Origin: CAZUSU01 sp964623315
Lineage (GTDB): Bacteria > Patescibacteriota > Patescibacteriia > Magasanikbacterales > 2-02-FULL-50-9b
Length of the DNA stretch: 10,155 nt
Assembly: GCA_964623315.1 (NCBI GenBank)
Contig: CAZUSU010000032.1
Location: 1 to 10,155 of the forward strand
Reading direction: 5' to 3'
The notes under the pieces were generated by a model that saw nothing but the letters and a program-made list of their open reading frames with translations, was not told the DNA's origin and made no database searches. Both the position numbers and the translations under genes were made by a program. Shown piece by piece: positions 1 through 5,916 of the stretch. Numbering within the stretch: position 1 is the stretch's first letter; each line of letters opens with the position of its first letter.

Positions 1-55
1 AACCCCCTCCTTCCGCCACGCCATCGCTTGGGCCTCGGAAAAATTTTTCGGCGAC
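1..55. repeat. Left copy of 55-base inverted repeat
   Basis: The reverse complement of this stretch matches 2049-2103 at 50 of 55 positions without gaps. Both copies contain the perfect palindrome GAAAAATTTTTC (38-49 here) followed, reading outward, by a GC-rich arm ending in a purine-rich GGAAGGAGG-type tract on the complementary strand. It begins at the first base of the window, so the true outer edge may lie further left. It starts 5 bases past the stop codon of the methyltransferase gene. It brackets the AT-rich cassette together with the right copy. It may be a transposon or island end, or a dispersed genomic repeat that happens to occur twice. Confidence 0.85.
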
Positions 56-60
56 TTAAT

Positions 61-828
61 TTATTTTTTACAGATATAAAAAACAGGCGGATGTTTTCTT
101 ATATCCTTTTTAGATATTTGCAAACTACCATTAGCTTCCACGAGTTGAAAACCAGATACTTTTATTTGTTTTTTAACTGCATTGATTGATGGAATATGGA
201 TATATTGTTTTGTTCTGTAGGTTTTATTACCATCGCCCGTTTCTCTGATAAAAAATCTATCGCCAAAATCCATTTCATCTATCTTGAATACTAAAGATTT
301 GAGAACAAAAAATCTAGTCCATTGCCAAACCCAAAAGAAAAAATTTTTAGAAAACCAAACTCTCGGATGAGCAGTAAAAATACAAATGCCGCCAACTTTC
401 AAAACCCTGCGCATTTCCTTATGTGCTTTTAATCTTTCCGCTTCATCTGGAATCTGTGTCCAGCCCTGATTTGAAAATAATAAGTAATCAAAGGAGTTAT
501 CGCCAAAATCTAATTTTGTTGCATCTCCAATCCTGTAATCAATATTTAAATTTTTTGTTTTCGCTATTCTCTTAGCACTATCAATCATTTCGGGGACAAT
601 ATCTACGGCTATAACATCATAGCCCATTTTAACGAGGGGTATTGATGTTCTACCAGTGCCGCAACCTAAATCTAAAACTTTTCCTTTTGGCGTAAAATAT
701 TTTGAAATAAAATGTTCTTCACTAATCCAAAAACCGTTTTCTGCCAATTCAGAATATCTTTTTTGGGCGTTTTCTCCACCAAATTCATCAATGACTAATT
801 TTTTGAGTTCTAATGTTTTTGTCGTAAT
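61..828 (-). CDS. Class I SAM-dependent methyltransferase, probable ATT start
   Basis: Rossmann-fold methyltransferase of the small-molecule type. Motif I VLDLGCGTG is at about residues 51-59, an acidic VDIVPEMID motif II follows at about 75, then GDATKLDF and SNQGW (motif IV region) and a LKVGGICIFTAHPR segment. It lacks the NPPY/DPPY or PC motifs of DNA base methyltransferases, so it is probably not a modification enzyme for the adjacent nuclease; the substrate is unknown. The first usual start in frame is TTG at 747, but 27 in-frame codons before it read as convincing protein (including FGGENAQKRYSE). The frame is closed only by a stop at 850-852. The preceding gene's TAA (830-828) shares one base with an ATT at 828-826, just where a TAATG overlap would fall. 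I therefore place the start there, giving 255 residues. ATA, ACG or the shorter TTG form are alternatives, as is a base error. Confidence 0.8.
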   Translation of the reverse strand: MTTKTLELKKLVIDEFGGENAQKRYSELAENGFWISEEHFISKYFTPKGKVLDLGCGTGRTSIPLVKMGYDVIAVDIVPEMIDSAKRIAKTKNLNIDYRIGDATKLDFGDNSFDYLLFSNQGWTQIPDEAERLKAHKEMRRVLKVGGICIFTAHPRVWFSKNFFFWVWQWTRFFVLKSLVFKIDEMDFGDRFFIRETGDGNKTYRTKQYIHIPSINAVKKQIKVSGFQLVEANGSLQISKKDIRKHPPVFYICKK

Positions 829-1754
829 TATTTTTGAAATTTCTTTAATTTAAAATCAACTTCATATAAAAATACTTCACAGTTTGGTACCATTTGAAGT
901 GCATAATCTAGTCTTTGATCGTACTCGCCGGCAACAATAACTCCTTTTACGCCTTTATCGTTTTTCTTTTCTCTTATCCAACCCATATATCGAGTTAGTT
1001 GTCCTACGGTATCGTCGCTCGTTTGATTTTTCTTTAGCTCTATAACAACATAATTTTTTGTGCTCTTATCGCGGGCAAGAATATCTATTGGGCCTATATC
1101 TGTACGAAACTGCTGACTAATAAGTTCACCGTCTTCAACAATCAAATCATATTTTTTGCCAAGTTCTGTTTTAGCCCAGTTGTAAATGATAAAATCCTCC
1201 AATTGTTTTTCCATGTAAAATATACCCTGGCTATATGTTGAGGTTGGAGATGTGGTCTCTACTGAAACGGCCTTTCTATAATATTCAAGTATTACTCCAA
1301 GATCTGATTCAATATCCTTTGTACTAACGGGAGCATTATTTTCAGAAGATAAATATCTAATTTCTTTTTCTTTGATATCTAGTTTATAAGCCTTGAAAAC
1401 GAAAGAATCACCATATCTTGGAACGTCTTTATCAAAAAAAGCAGATATGGTAACAGCTGAACTCATTACCTCGGTGGGCCAGGTTTCTCCAAACTCTTCT
1501 GTTTCGCTTACACCGTAAGCGAGAATAAGTGTTGCAAGTTCCTTGTAATACAAATACACCGGATAAAAACCCTTACTGACCTGCATTTCTGGGGCGATAA
1601 AAGCTATCCAAGGTACCCGTGCCGGCGCACCCATACCAAACGAAACGCGTACCTTGAGACCTCCATATTCTTTGGGATATAAATAAGTTTTTAGGTCTTT
1701 CCCTTCGCTAGCTTGCCTTATGAAAGTATCTAATATTTTTTGCCAGATATCCAT
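828..1754 (-). CDS. MrcB_N-like and NucS-like PD-(D/E)XK nuclease fusion
   Basis: A 308-residue protein with two parts. Residues 1 to about 165 resemble the MrcB_N (DUF3578) domain of modified-DNA restriction proteins, including the KGFYPVYLYYKE-LILAYGVSET stretch (61-84). Residues about 180-308 resemble the nuclease domain of NucS/DUF91 proteins: EKQLEDF (182-188), then GPID with D224, then IELKKNQ with E239 and K241 of the E-x-K motif, then VGQLTRYMGW with Q252. That gives the full E...D...ExK...Q series expected of an active PD-(D/E)XK enzyme. By family knowledge, the N-terminal part would recognise a modified or unusual base and the C-terminal part would cut. The gene starts with ATG 2 bases after the XRE gene's stop, and its own stop overlaps the likely methyltransferase start. 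The function as a type IV-like restriction enzyme is inference; a repair role is the alternative. Confidence 0.75.
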   Translation of the reverse strand: MDIWQKILDTFIRQASEGKDLKTYLYPKEYGGLKVRVSFGMGAPARVPWIAFIAPEMQVSKGFYPVYLYYKELATLILAYGVSETEEFGETWPTEVMSSAVTISAFFDKDVPRYGDSFVFKAYKLDIKEKEIRYLSSENNAPVSTKDIESDLGVILEYYRKAVSVETTSPTSTYSQGIFYMEKQLEDFIIYNWAKTELGKKYDLIVEDGELISQQFRTDIGPIDILARDKSTKNYVVIELKKNQTSDDTVGQLTRYMGWIREKKNDKGVKGVIVAGEYDQRLDYALQMVPNCEVFLYEVDFKLKKFQK

Positions 1755-1756
1755 AA

Positions 1757-1954
1757 TTATTTAAGTAAATCTTCTATTGAAACGCCTAACGACTTGGCAA
1801 TTTTTTGAATTGTTTGGACGCTTGGTTTTGTAACGACACCACCCTCAATTTTTGTAAGGGTAGAGTATTTGATATCCGCTTTCTTCGCCAAGTCGTCCTG
1901 CGTCAATCCTTGTTTTGCTCTTATTTGTTTTATGTTTTGTGATATTGCTGCCAT
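1757..1954 (-). CDS. XRE-family helix-turn-helix regulator, 65 residues
   Basis: A single HTH_3/Cro-CI domain fills the protein: NIKQIRAKQGLTQDDLAKKADI (helices 1-2 and turn, residues 7-28), the recognition helix around KYSTLTKIEGG (29-39), and the closing helices TIQKIAKSLGVSIEDLLK. The length is usual for minimal regulators such as restriction-modification C proteins. I chose the ATG at 1954. A GTG 69 bases further upstream would add an N-terminus unlike the family. It is the first gene of the AT-rich cassette and its stop is 2 bases before the nuclease ATG, so it most likely controls this operon, probably including itself. No Shine-Dalgarno sequence is visible. Confidence 0.85.
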   Translation of the reverse strand: MAAISQNIKQIRAKQGLTQDDLAKKADIKYSTLTKIEGGVVTKPSVQTIQKIAKSLGVSIEDLLK

Positions 1955-1976
1955 AGTATCCAAAGTCTGATAGTAT
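1953..1976 (-). promoter_or_regulatory. Possible operator: two ATACTAT repeats and a TATACT -10 at the cassette head
   Basis: Read on the minus strand, ATACTAT occurs twice with starts 17 bases apart (plus-strand positions 1970-1976 and 1953-1959); the second copy runs into the ATG of the XRE gene. The upstream copy overlaps a TATACT that could be a -10 element. No good -35 is seen at the right distance. Short repeats at this place suit an autoregulatory XRE binding site, but seven-base matches in AT-rich DNA can arise by chance. Confidence 0.25.
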
Positions 1977-2048
1977 AGAGTTATGAGACATTTCTTTCTT
2001 TGCTCACAAATTAAGGATAGCACTATTGGGGGATTTTTTCAATTCGTA

Positions 2049-2103
2049 GCCGCCGAAAAATTTTTCCGAAGCCCAAGCGAGGGCGTGGTGGAAGGAGGTG
2101 GTT
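2049..2103. repeat. Right copy of 55-base inverted repeat
   Basis: This copy matches the reverse complement of 1-55 at 50 of 55 positions. Its core palindrome GAAAAATTTTTC is at 2055-2066. It lies in the non-coding gap between the XRE gene and tRNA-Asn, and the sharp change from AT-rich to GC-rich sequence occurs across it. Because this copy has known sequence on its outer side, the match can be seen to end at about 2103. Confidence 0.85.
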
Positions 2104-2175
2104 GGGGGGAGGAATTCCGCAACGCCCGAGCGTTCCGCCGAGCGGAGCGAGGCGATTATGTCAGGTTCCGCTTCT
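2104..2175. other. GC-rich spacer with short palindromes after tRNA-Asn
   Basis: No gene is seen here. It holds a small perfect stem AACGC-CCGA-GCGTT (2121-2134) and a CGCC...GGCG pair around a repeated GAGCG unit just to its right. On the minus strand these follow the tRNA and could end or help process its transcript, but no T-run follows, so a standard intrinsic terminator is not supported. Confidence 0.4.
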
Positions 2176-2250
2176 TGGCTCCGAGGGTGGGATTCGAACC
2201 CACGACCAATGAGTTAACAGCTCACTGCTCTACCGCTGAGCTACCTCGGA
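2176..2250 (-). tRNA. tRNA-Asn (GTT), CCA encoded
   Basis: A full cloverleaf folds by eye on the minus strand: acceptor TCCGAGG/CCTCGGA, D arm GCTC/GAGC, anticodon arm GTGAG/CTCAT (one G-T pair) with loop CTGTTAA and anticodon GTT (2216-2218), T arm GTGGG/CCCAC with TTCGAAT, discriminator G and encoded CCA. Total 75 bases. A consensus promoter lies directly upstream, inside the end of the membrane-protein gene. The AT-rich island begins 72 bases past its 3' end. Confidence 0.97.
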
Positions 2251-2260
2251 ATGTTGCGCA

Positions 2261-2290
2261 ATTATACGGGGTCGCTGGGCGGCTTGTCAA
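2261..2290 (-). promoter_or_regulatory. Perfect-consensus sigma-70 promoter for tRNA-Asn
   Basis: On the minus strand TTGACA (2285-2290) and TATAAT (2261-2266) match both consensus hexamers at all positions, with an 18-base spacer. Transcription would begin about 2254, a few bases before the tRNA 5' end at 2250. The promoter lies within the preceding coding sequence: TTGACA spans codons 73-75 (Ile-Asp-Lys), and TATAAT contains that gene's TAA stop. The tRNA can thus be made independently of the long operon upstream. Confidence 0.85.
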
Positions 2291-2507
2291 TCGTTTTGAG
2301 TCGATCATCCTTCATGCCGGCGCGGCGCAGGGCCTTCTCAACGGCCGCGCGCACGACCAGACCAAGGCCCAATAATTCAAGCCCGACAAACAGTATCGGG
2401 ATACCCGGAACGATGGGCAGGATGAGTCCGGCGATCCCAATTATAATGAGCAGGACACCTGCCGTTCGCTTGATGCCGATTTTGACGCGGGGCGTCAGAA
2501 GGGTCAT
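2262..2507 (-). CDS. Small PGPGW/DUF454-like membrane protein
   Basis: An 81-residue protein with a two-helix membrane hairpin: hydrophobic residues about 16-30, a proline-glycine turn PIVPGIP (31-37), then about 38-52. A basic segment (RAAVEKALRR) and a polar tail follow. The turn resembles small PGPGW or DUF454 inner-membrane proteins, whose function is unknown; the assignment is by resemblance only. The ATG at 2507 overlaps the rpoD stop as ATGA, so it is probably translated by coupling to rpoD. Its last codons also carry the tRNA-Asn promoter, which limits how freely the C-terminus can change. Confidence 0.75.
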   Translation of the reverse strand: MTLLTPRVKIGIKRTAGVLLIIIGIAGLILPIVPGIPILFVGLELLGLGLVVRAAVEKALRRAGMKDDRLKTIDKPPSDPV

Positions 2508-3805
2508 AGAAATGAATAGTAGTCGCGCAGTTTATCTATGTCCGGCATGTTTTGAATTTTTTCCAACGCCTTTGCTTCTATTTGGCGAATACGTTCGCGC
2601 GTAACGTCAAATTCCTTGCCGACCTCTTCTAATGTGTGCGACACGCTGTCCACCAAGCCAAAGCGCATTTCCAATATTTTTTGTTCACGTGGCTGTAAAT
2701 CCCTAATGGCGGCGCGCACATAATCGCGCAATAGTTGCATAGCCGATACGCGGTCCGGTGGCAAATTTTTTACATCTTCAATAAAATCACCGAGCGAGGT
2801 GTCATCGTCATCATCGCCGACACTCGTTTCCAGCGAAACGGTTTCTTGGGAAATTTTTATAATGTGGCGAACCTTTTCTACATCCTCGCCCATCTCTGCG
2901 GCTATTTCTTCCGGCGTCGCGTCGCGCCCCAAATCTTGCAGTAACCGTCGTTCAATTTGTTGGAACCGATTAATTGTTTCTACCATGTGCACCGGAATAC
3001 GAATGGTACGCGATTGGTCTGCCAGTGCGCGGGTAATTGCTTGGCGAATCCACCACGTTGCATATGTTGAAAATTTATAGCCGCGTTTGTATTCAAACTT
3101 TTTGACGGCGCGAAACAATCCTATATTCCCCTCCTGAATTAAATCCAACAGCGACAGCTGTTTGCCGACAAATTTTTTGGCAATGGATACCACCAAGCGC
3201 AAGTTCGCCTCAATCAGCTGACGCTCCGCTTCTTTGTCTGCACGATCCTTGCGTTTTGCCAATGAAACTTCTTCATCAGCCGTTAATAATGGAATTTTAC
3301 CGATTTCGCGCAGATACATCTGAATGGAATCGCTGGTCAATTCCAATGGATCGGTGAGTGGCTTTGCTTTGCGGGTGCCCCCTTCGCCACTTGCGTGCAA
3401 TTTGGCGAGCGCGTCCTTTTGTTGCGTCCCCTGCCCCAGCAGTCCCTCTTTCATTTCCATGACGGTTATGCTGGCTCGTTCCAAATCATTCAAAAAAAAC
3501 TCATACTGATCTAGGTATGATTCAACGTGTGGAAATGCTAATAAAACTTCCGTTTCCGTTAAAAATCCCCGCTTTCGTCCCTTCAAAATAATATCCTGTA
3601 ATTGTGACACTGCCGGAGCAATGGTCAGCGTATCTTCAACAGGAGAAACCCTCGGCGGGGTTTTTGGTTGTGGCTTTGAGTTAACGCGCTTTTTGACCTG
3701 CGGCTTGCGCATGCGGACGGGCTTTTTTTTAAATACGCGGACCACCTTTTTATTTTTTTTGCCGGTGGTGTGCGAGGGTTTCTTTGCCTTCGCTTTTTTC
3801 TTCAT
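2504..3805 (-). CDS. rpoD: Primary sigma factor RpoD/SigA
   Basis: Housekeeping sigma-70 that gives RNA polymerase promoter recognition. Domain order: a very basic tail (1-56), a region 1.1-like segment (about 66-110, including KGRKRGFLTETEV), a linker, region 1.2 (about 158-190, IQMYLREIGKIPLLT), region 2 (about 196-265, with LDLIQEGNIGL and the -10-reading YATWWIRQAI at 249-257), region 3 (about 275-350), and region 4 (about 355-420, with the helix-turn-helix TLEEVGKEFDVTRERIRQIE at 391-410). There is no large insertion between regions 1.2 and 2, so at 433 residues it is compact. The tail has 21 Lys/Arg in the first 44 residues and no acidic residue before E57. The ATG overlaps the dnaG stop (ATGA), and its own stop overlaps the next ATG. 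Confidence 0.97.
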   Translation of the reverse strand: MKKKAKAKKPSHTTGKKNKKVVRVFKKKPVRMRKPQVKKRVNSKPQPKTPPRVSPVEDTLTIAPAVSQLQDIILKGRKRGFLTETEVLLAFPHVESYLDQYEFFLNDLERASITVMEMKEGLLGQGTQQKDALAKLHASGEGGTRKAKPLTDPLELTSDSIQMYLREIGKIPLLTADEEVSLAKRKDRADKEAERQLIEANLRLVVSIAKKFVGKQLSLLDLIQEGNIGLFRAVKKFEYKRGYKFSTYATWWIRQAITRALADQSRTIRIPVHMVETINRFQQIERRLLQDLGRDATPEEIAAEMGEDVEKVRHIIKISQETVSLETSVGDDDDDTSLGDFIEDVKNLPPDRVSAMQLLRDYVRAAIRDLQPREQKILEMRFGLVDSVSHTLEEVGKEFDVTRERIRQIEAKALEKIQNMPDIDKLRDYYSFL

Positions 3806-5547
3806 AGCACAAAAGTTTGATAGCGGGCCAGTAATGCACGGGTTGATTCCTCGTCACCAGCTTCCTCGGCACGTTTAATTTGGTGCAGAAGTTGTTCACG
3901 CTGTTCAATATAATATACGCTTCGGAGCCGTTTGGCAAGTGAGTGGATCTCGGCGACGCGTTCTGTGACATCAAGATCCGCATATGCGGCAGATACAAGG
4001 AGTTCCAGCAGGGGGTCTGGCGCGGCCACTGCCATGTTCTCATATCTGCTACGGTACTCTTCGTTGCAAATAGCCACGGCCGGAAGTTCGGCAACCACAC
4101 GCGGATATTCCGCCATTTGATCCTGTAAAAGCGCACACAGGCGTTCCTCCATAAGATGCTGAAACGCCCGACGGCGTTCATCGGCAGGCCCAGAGGTGAC
4201 TCCGGACGTTACCACTAATTTTTTGTCTGTCTGGCCAACAGTCCGCGCGCGCACCAGCAGTTCTTGCAGTGCGTCGGGCGACGTATGAATTTCCAATCCG
4301 GCGCGCTGAATCCAATGATCGCGCTCCACCGCAGACGGGATGAGCGCAATATAGGAAACGATTTTTTTTGATAATACATCCTTGCGACGCGGATCACGTG
4401 TGATGGATTCACGCTCTGCTTCGGGCACCAAGTGCGCAAGTAAATCCTCCATAAATGGTTTTGCCTGCCGTACGGCTGATTGCCACACGGATAGATTATT
4501 TTGGATGCATTCATCAGCATCTTTTCCGGCGCCATCGGGTATGCGAATTATTTTTAACAAAAAACCTTCGGCAAGCGCCGTGGTAATGGAGCGCTCTGCG
4601 GCCGCAATGCCGGCGGCATCAGCATCAAACGCCATACGCAACTCATCGGTGTAGCGGTGAAGCAGTTTGAGCTGTTCGCCGGTAAGTGCCGTGCCGGAAC
4701 AGGCAACCACTTCTGCCATGCCGGCGCCATGGCACGCAATGACGTCCATTTGACCTTCCACGAGTACGGCAAATCCCACCTGTTTTATCGCCTGCTTGGC
4801 AAAATTAAGGCCGTACACCACGCTACCCTTATGAAAAAGGGGGGTCTCGGGGGTGTTCACATACTTGCCCGTTTTTTCATCTGCGGCCTGCTCCAAAATA
4901 CGACCGGTAAATCCGATGATGCGACCATGCGCATCACTGATAGGAAACATGATGCGGCTTCTAAAACGATCAAATCGCTTGCCGCTCGCAGAATCTTTGA
5001 CAATGGTCATGCCCGACGCAACGCAATCCTCCAATGAAAATCCTTTCTGCAATAAATAGTTAGTGAGGGTATCCCATCCGGTGGGCGCGCACCCGACTAA
5101 AAATTGCTCCCGCATTGCGGGGGAAACCCCGCGCTTTTCCAGATACGTGCGGGCGCCGGCGGCACCATCTACCTCGCGTAAAATACGCGCGTACACGTGC
5201 GCGGCAGTGTTCAGTACGTCTAATAAACGCGCGCGCTCTGATCGGTTAATTTCATTGTGCGCCGTCGTTGAAAGTTCAACACCGGCTTTTTCGGCGAGCA
5301 ATTTTAGCGCCTCACGAAAATCAACATTCTCTATGCGCTGAATAAAAGTAAAAATATCTCCCCCTTCGTTACAACCAAAACAGTGCCAGATCTGGCGCTG
5401 GCGATTGACCATAAACGACGGCGATTTTTCCTCATGAAACGGACAGCACGCCTTGAGATGCGCGCCGGACTGCTTAAGCGTCAAATATTCACGCACCACC
5501 TCGCCGATGTCAAGTCGCGCTTTAATCTGTTCAACATCGACGCTCAT
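3802..5547 (-). CDS. dnaG: DNA primase DnaG
   Basis: Makes RNA primers at the replication fork. It has the CHC2 zinc finger C35-x2-H38-x17-C56-x2-C59, the primase core (including the RFRSRIMFPI and GKYVNTPETPLFHKG segments), and a Toprim fold with VEGQMD (E264, D268) and FDADAAG (D308, D310) as metal ligands. The C-terminal third is helical and divergent; it would hold the helicase-binding part. I chose ATG at 5547 (581 residues), one base after the preceding gene's stop, because MSVDVEQIKARLDIGEVV matches the usual DnaG N-terminus; a TTG at 5562 would add five residues. No Shine-Dalgarno is seen, so coupling to the preceding gene is likely. The stop overlaps the rpoD ATG, an arrangement recalling the dnaG-rpoD pair of the macromolecular-synthesis operon. 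Confidence 0.97.
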   Translation of the reverse strand: MSVDVEQIKARLDIGEVVREYLTLKQSGAHLKACCPFHEEKSPSFMVNRQRQIWHCFGCNEGGDIFTFIQRIENVDFREALKLLAEKAGVELSTTAHNEINRSERARLLDVLNTAAHVYARILREVDGAAGARTYLEKRGVSPAMREQFLVGCAPTGWDTLTNYLLQKGFSLEDCVASGMTIVKDSASGKRFDRFRSRIMFPISDAHGRIIGFTGRILEQAADEKTGKYVNTPETPLFHKGSVVYGLNFAKQAIKQVGFAVLVEGQMDVIACHGAGMAEVVACSGTALTGEQLKLLHRYTDELRMAFDADAAGIAAAERSITTALAEGFLLKIIRIPDGAGKDADECIQNNLSVWQSAVRQAKPFMEDLLAHLVPEAERESITRDPRRKDVLSKKIVSYIALIPSAVERDHWIQRAGLEIHTSPDALQELLVRARTVGQTDKKLVVTSGVTSGPADERRRAFQHLMEERLCALLQDQMAEYPRVVAELPAVAICNEEYRSRYENMAVAAPDPLLELLVSAAYADLDVTERVAEIHSLAKRLRSVYYIEQREQLLHQIKRAEEAGDEESTRALLARYQTFVL

Positions 5548-5548
5548 A

Positions 5549-5866
5549 TTAGCGCGCGACAATGATGAGCGGGATATCTAACACCGAACCGATGCGCGCC
5601 AGTTCATGACGAATGAGCGGACCGTCATATTCGCCACTGTGTGCAGAAAATCCGTCGTAGGTGGGAGCTTTTTGGTCTAGGTGAATTGAAATGGTGTGCG
5701 TGTCAGCGCGCTCCTCCACATATACATGGAAACGGGGAAATTCGTAGCCACTGGTGCGCAGGATATAACTAATTTCGCCGTCATGTCCGCTGTGGCGCGC
5801 ATACCCTGCGCGACGTAAATAGTTTTGAGCCGTTTCCGGCGGCTTGCTTTTAAATCTACCTTTCAT
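5549..5866 (-). CDS. Conserved-looking protein of unknown function, 105 residues
   Basis: I do not recognise a named family, although I associate proteins like this with Patescibacteria genomes. It has a basic start (MKGRFKSKPPETAQNYLRRAG), a central FPRFHVYVEE strand, and a polar histidine-rich stretch with HLDQKAPTY (62-70) and SAHSGEYDGP (74-83). It has no signal peptide or membrane segment, so it is probably cytosolic. It lies directly before dnaG (stop one base before the dnaG ATG) and 50 bases after the isomerase gene, so it is the first gene of the replication-transcription block. The ATG at 5866 has no ribosome-binding site. The His, Asp and Glu residues could bind metal or a nucleotide, but that is speculation. 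Confidence 0.8.
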   Translation of the reverse strand: MKGRFKSKPPETAQNYLRRAGYARHSGHDGEISYILRTSGYEFPRFHVYVEERADTHTISIHLDQKAPTYDGFSAHSGEYDGPLIRHELARIGSVLDIPLIIVAR

Positions 5867-5872
5867 ATCGCT

Positions 5873-5901
5873 ATGGTAACCTGTCGCGCAATAAAAGGCA
5901 A
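5873..5901 (-). promoter_or_regulatory. Weak candidate promoter before the 105-residue gene and dnaG-rpoD
   Basis: In the only gap of note inside the core block (5867-5916), the minus strand has TTGCCT (5896-5901) and TACCAT (5873-5878) with a 17-base spacer. Each matches four of six consensus positions. The expected start of transcription, about 5866, is at or within a base or two of the ATG of the 105-residue gene, so the transcript would be leaderless or nearly so, in keeping with the absent Shine-Dalgarno. Chance matches of this quality are common. Confidence 0.3.
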
Positions 5902-5916
5902 TGCGTCAGATGGCCA

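Larger units (their letters stand above)
1..2103. mobile_element. Candidate island: regulator, nuclease and methyltransferase between inverted repeats
   Basis: A roughly 2.1 kb AT-rich block lies between two 55-base inverted repeats and begins 72 bases past the 3' end of tRNA-Asn, a common kind of integration neighbourhood. Its composition differs plainly by eye from the GC-richer core genes beside it. It holds three close-packed genes on one strand: an XRE regulator, an MrcB_N/NucS-like nuclease and a SAM methyltransferase. No transposase or integrase is visible, so if mobile it is non-autonomous or was moved by recombination between repeats. No target duplication can be judged because the left flank is outside the window. 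No copy of the tRNA 3' end was found at the left end. Confidence 0.5.

Noticed and set aside
2090..2098. AAGGAGGTG in the right repeat as a Shine-Dalgarno or 16S-related sequence
   Set aside because: No plus-strand gene follows and the left copy reads AAGGAGGGG, so the perfect match to the anti-Shine-Dalgarno complement is probably chance.
2176..2195. tRNA-Asn 3' end as an attachment site
   Set aside because: No duplicate of the tRNA 3' end was seen at the left end of the cassette inside the window, and no integrase is present; an att copy beyond position 1 cannot be excluded.
1983..2375. Plus-strand open frame of 130 codons across the right repeat and tRNA
   Set aside because: It includes the RVGFEPTTNELTAHCSTAEL-type phrase that arises from reading the antisense of a tRNA-Asn gene, and also runs over non-coding repeat; a well-known spurious translation.
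3750..4181. Minus-strand frame of 143 codons over the end of dnaG and start of rpoD
   Set aside because: It is an out-of-frame reading of both genes, whose true frames join by a clean ATGA overlap.
4657..5037. Plus-strand open frame of 126 codons inside dnaG
   Set aside because: Antisense shadow of a clear primase gene; no family resemblance or start signal.
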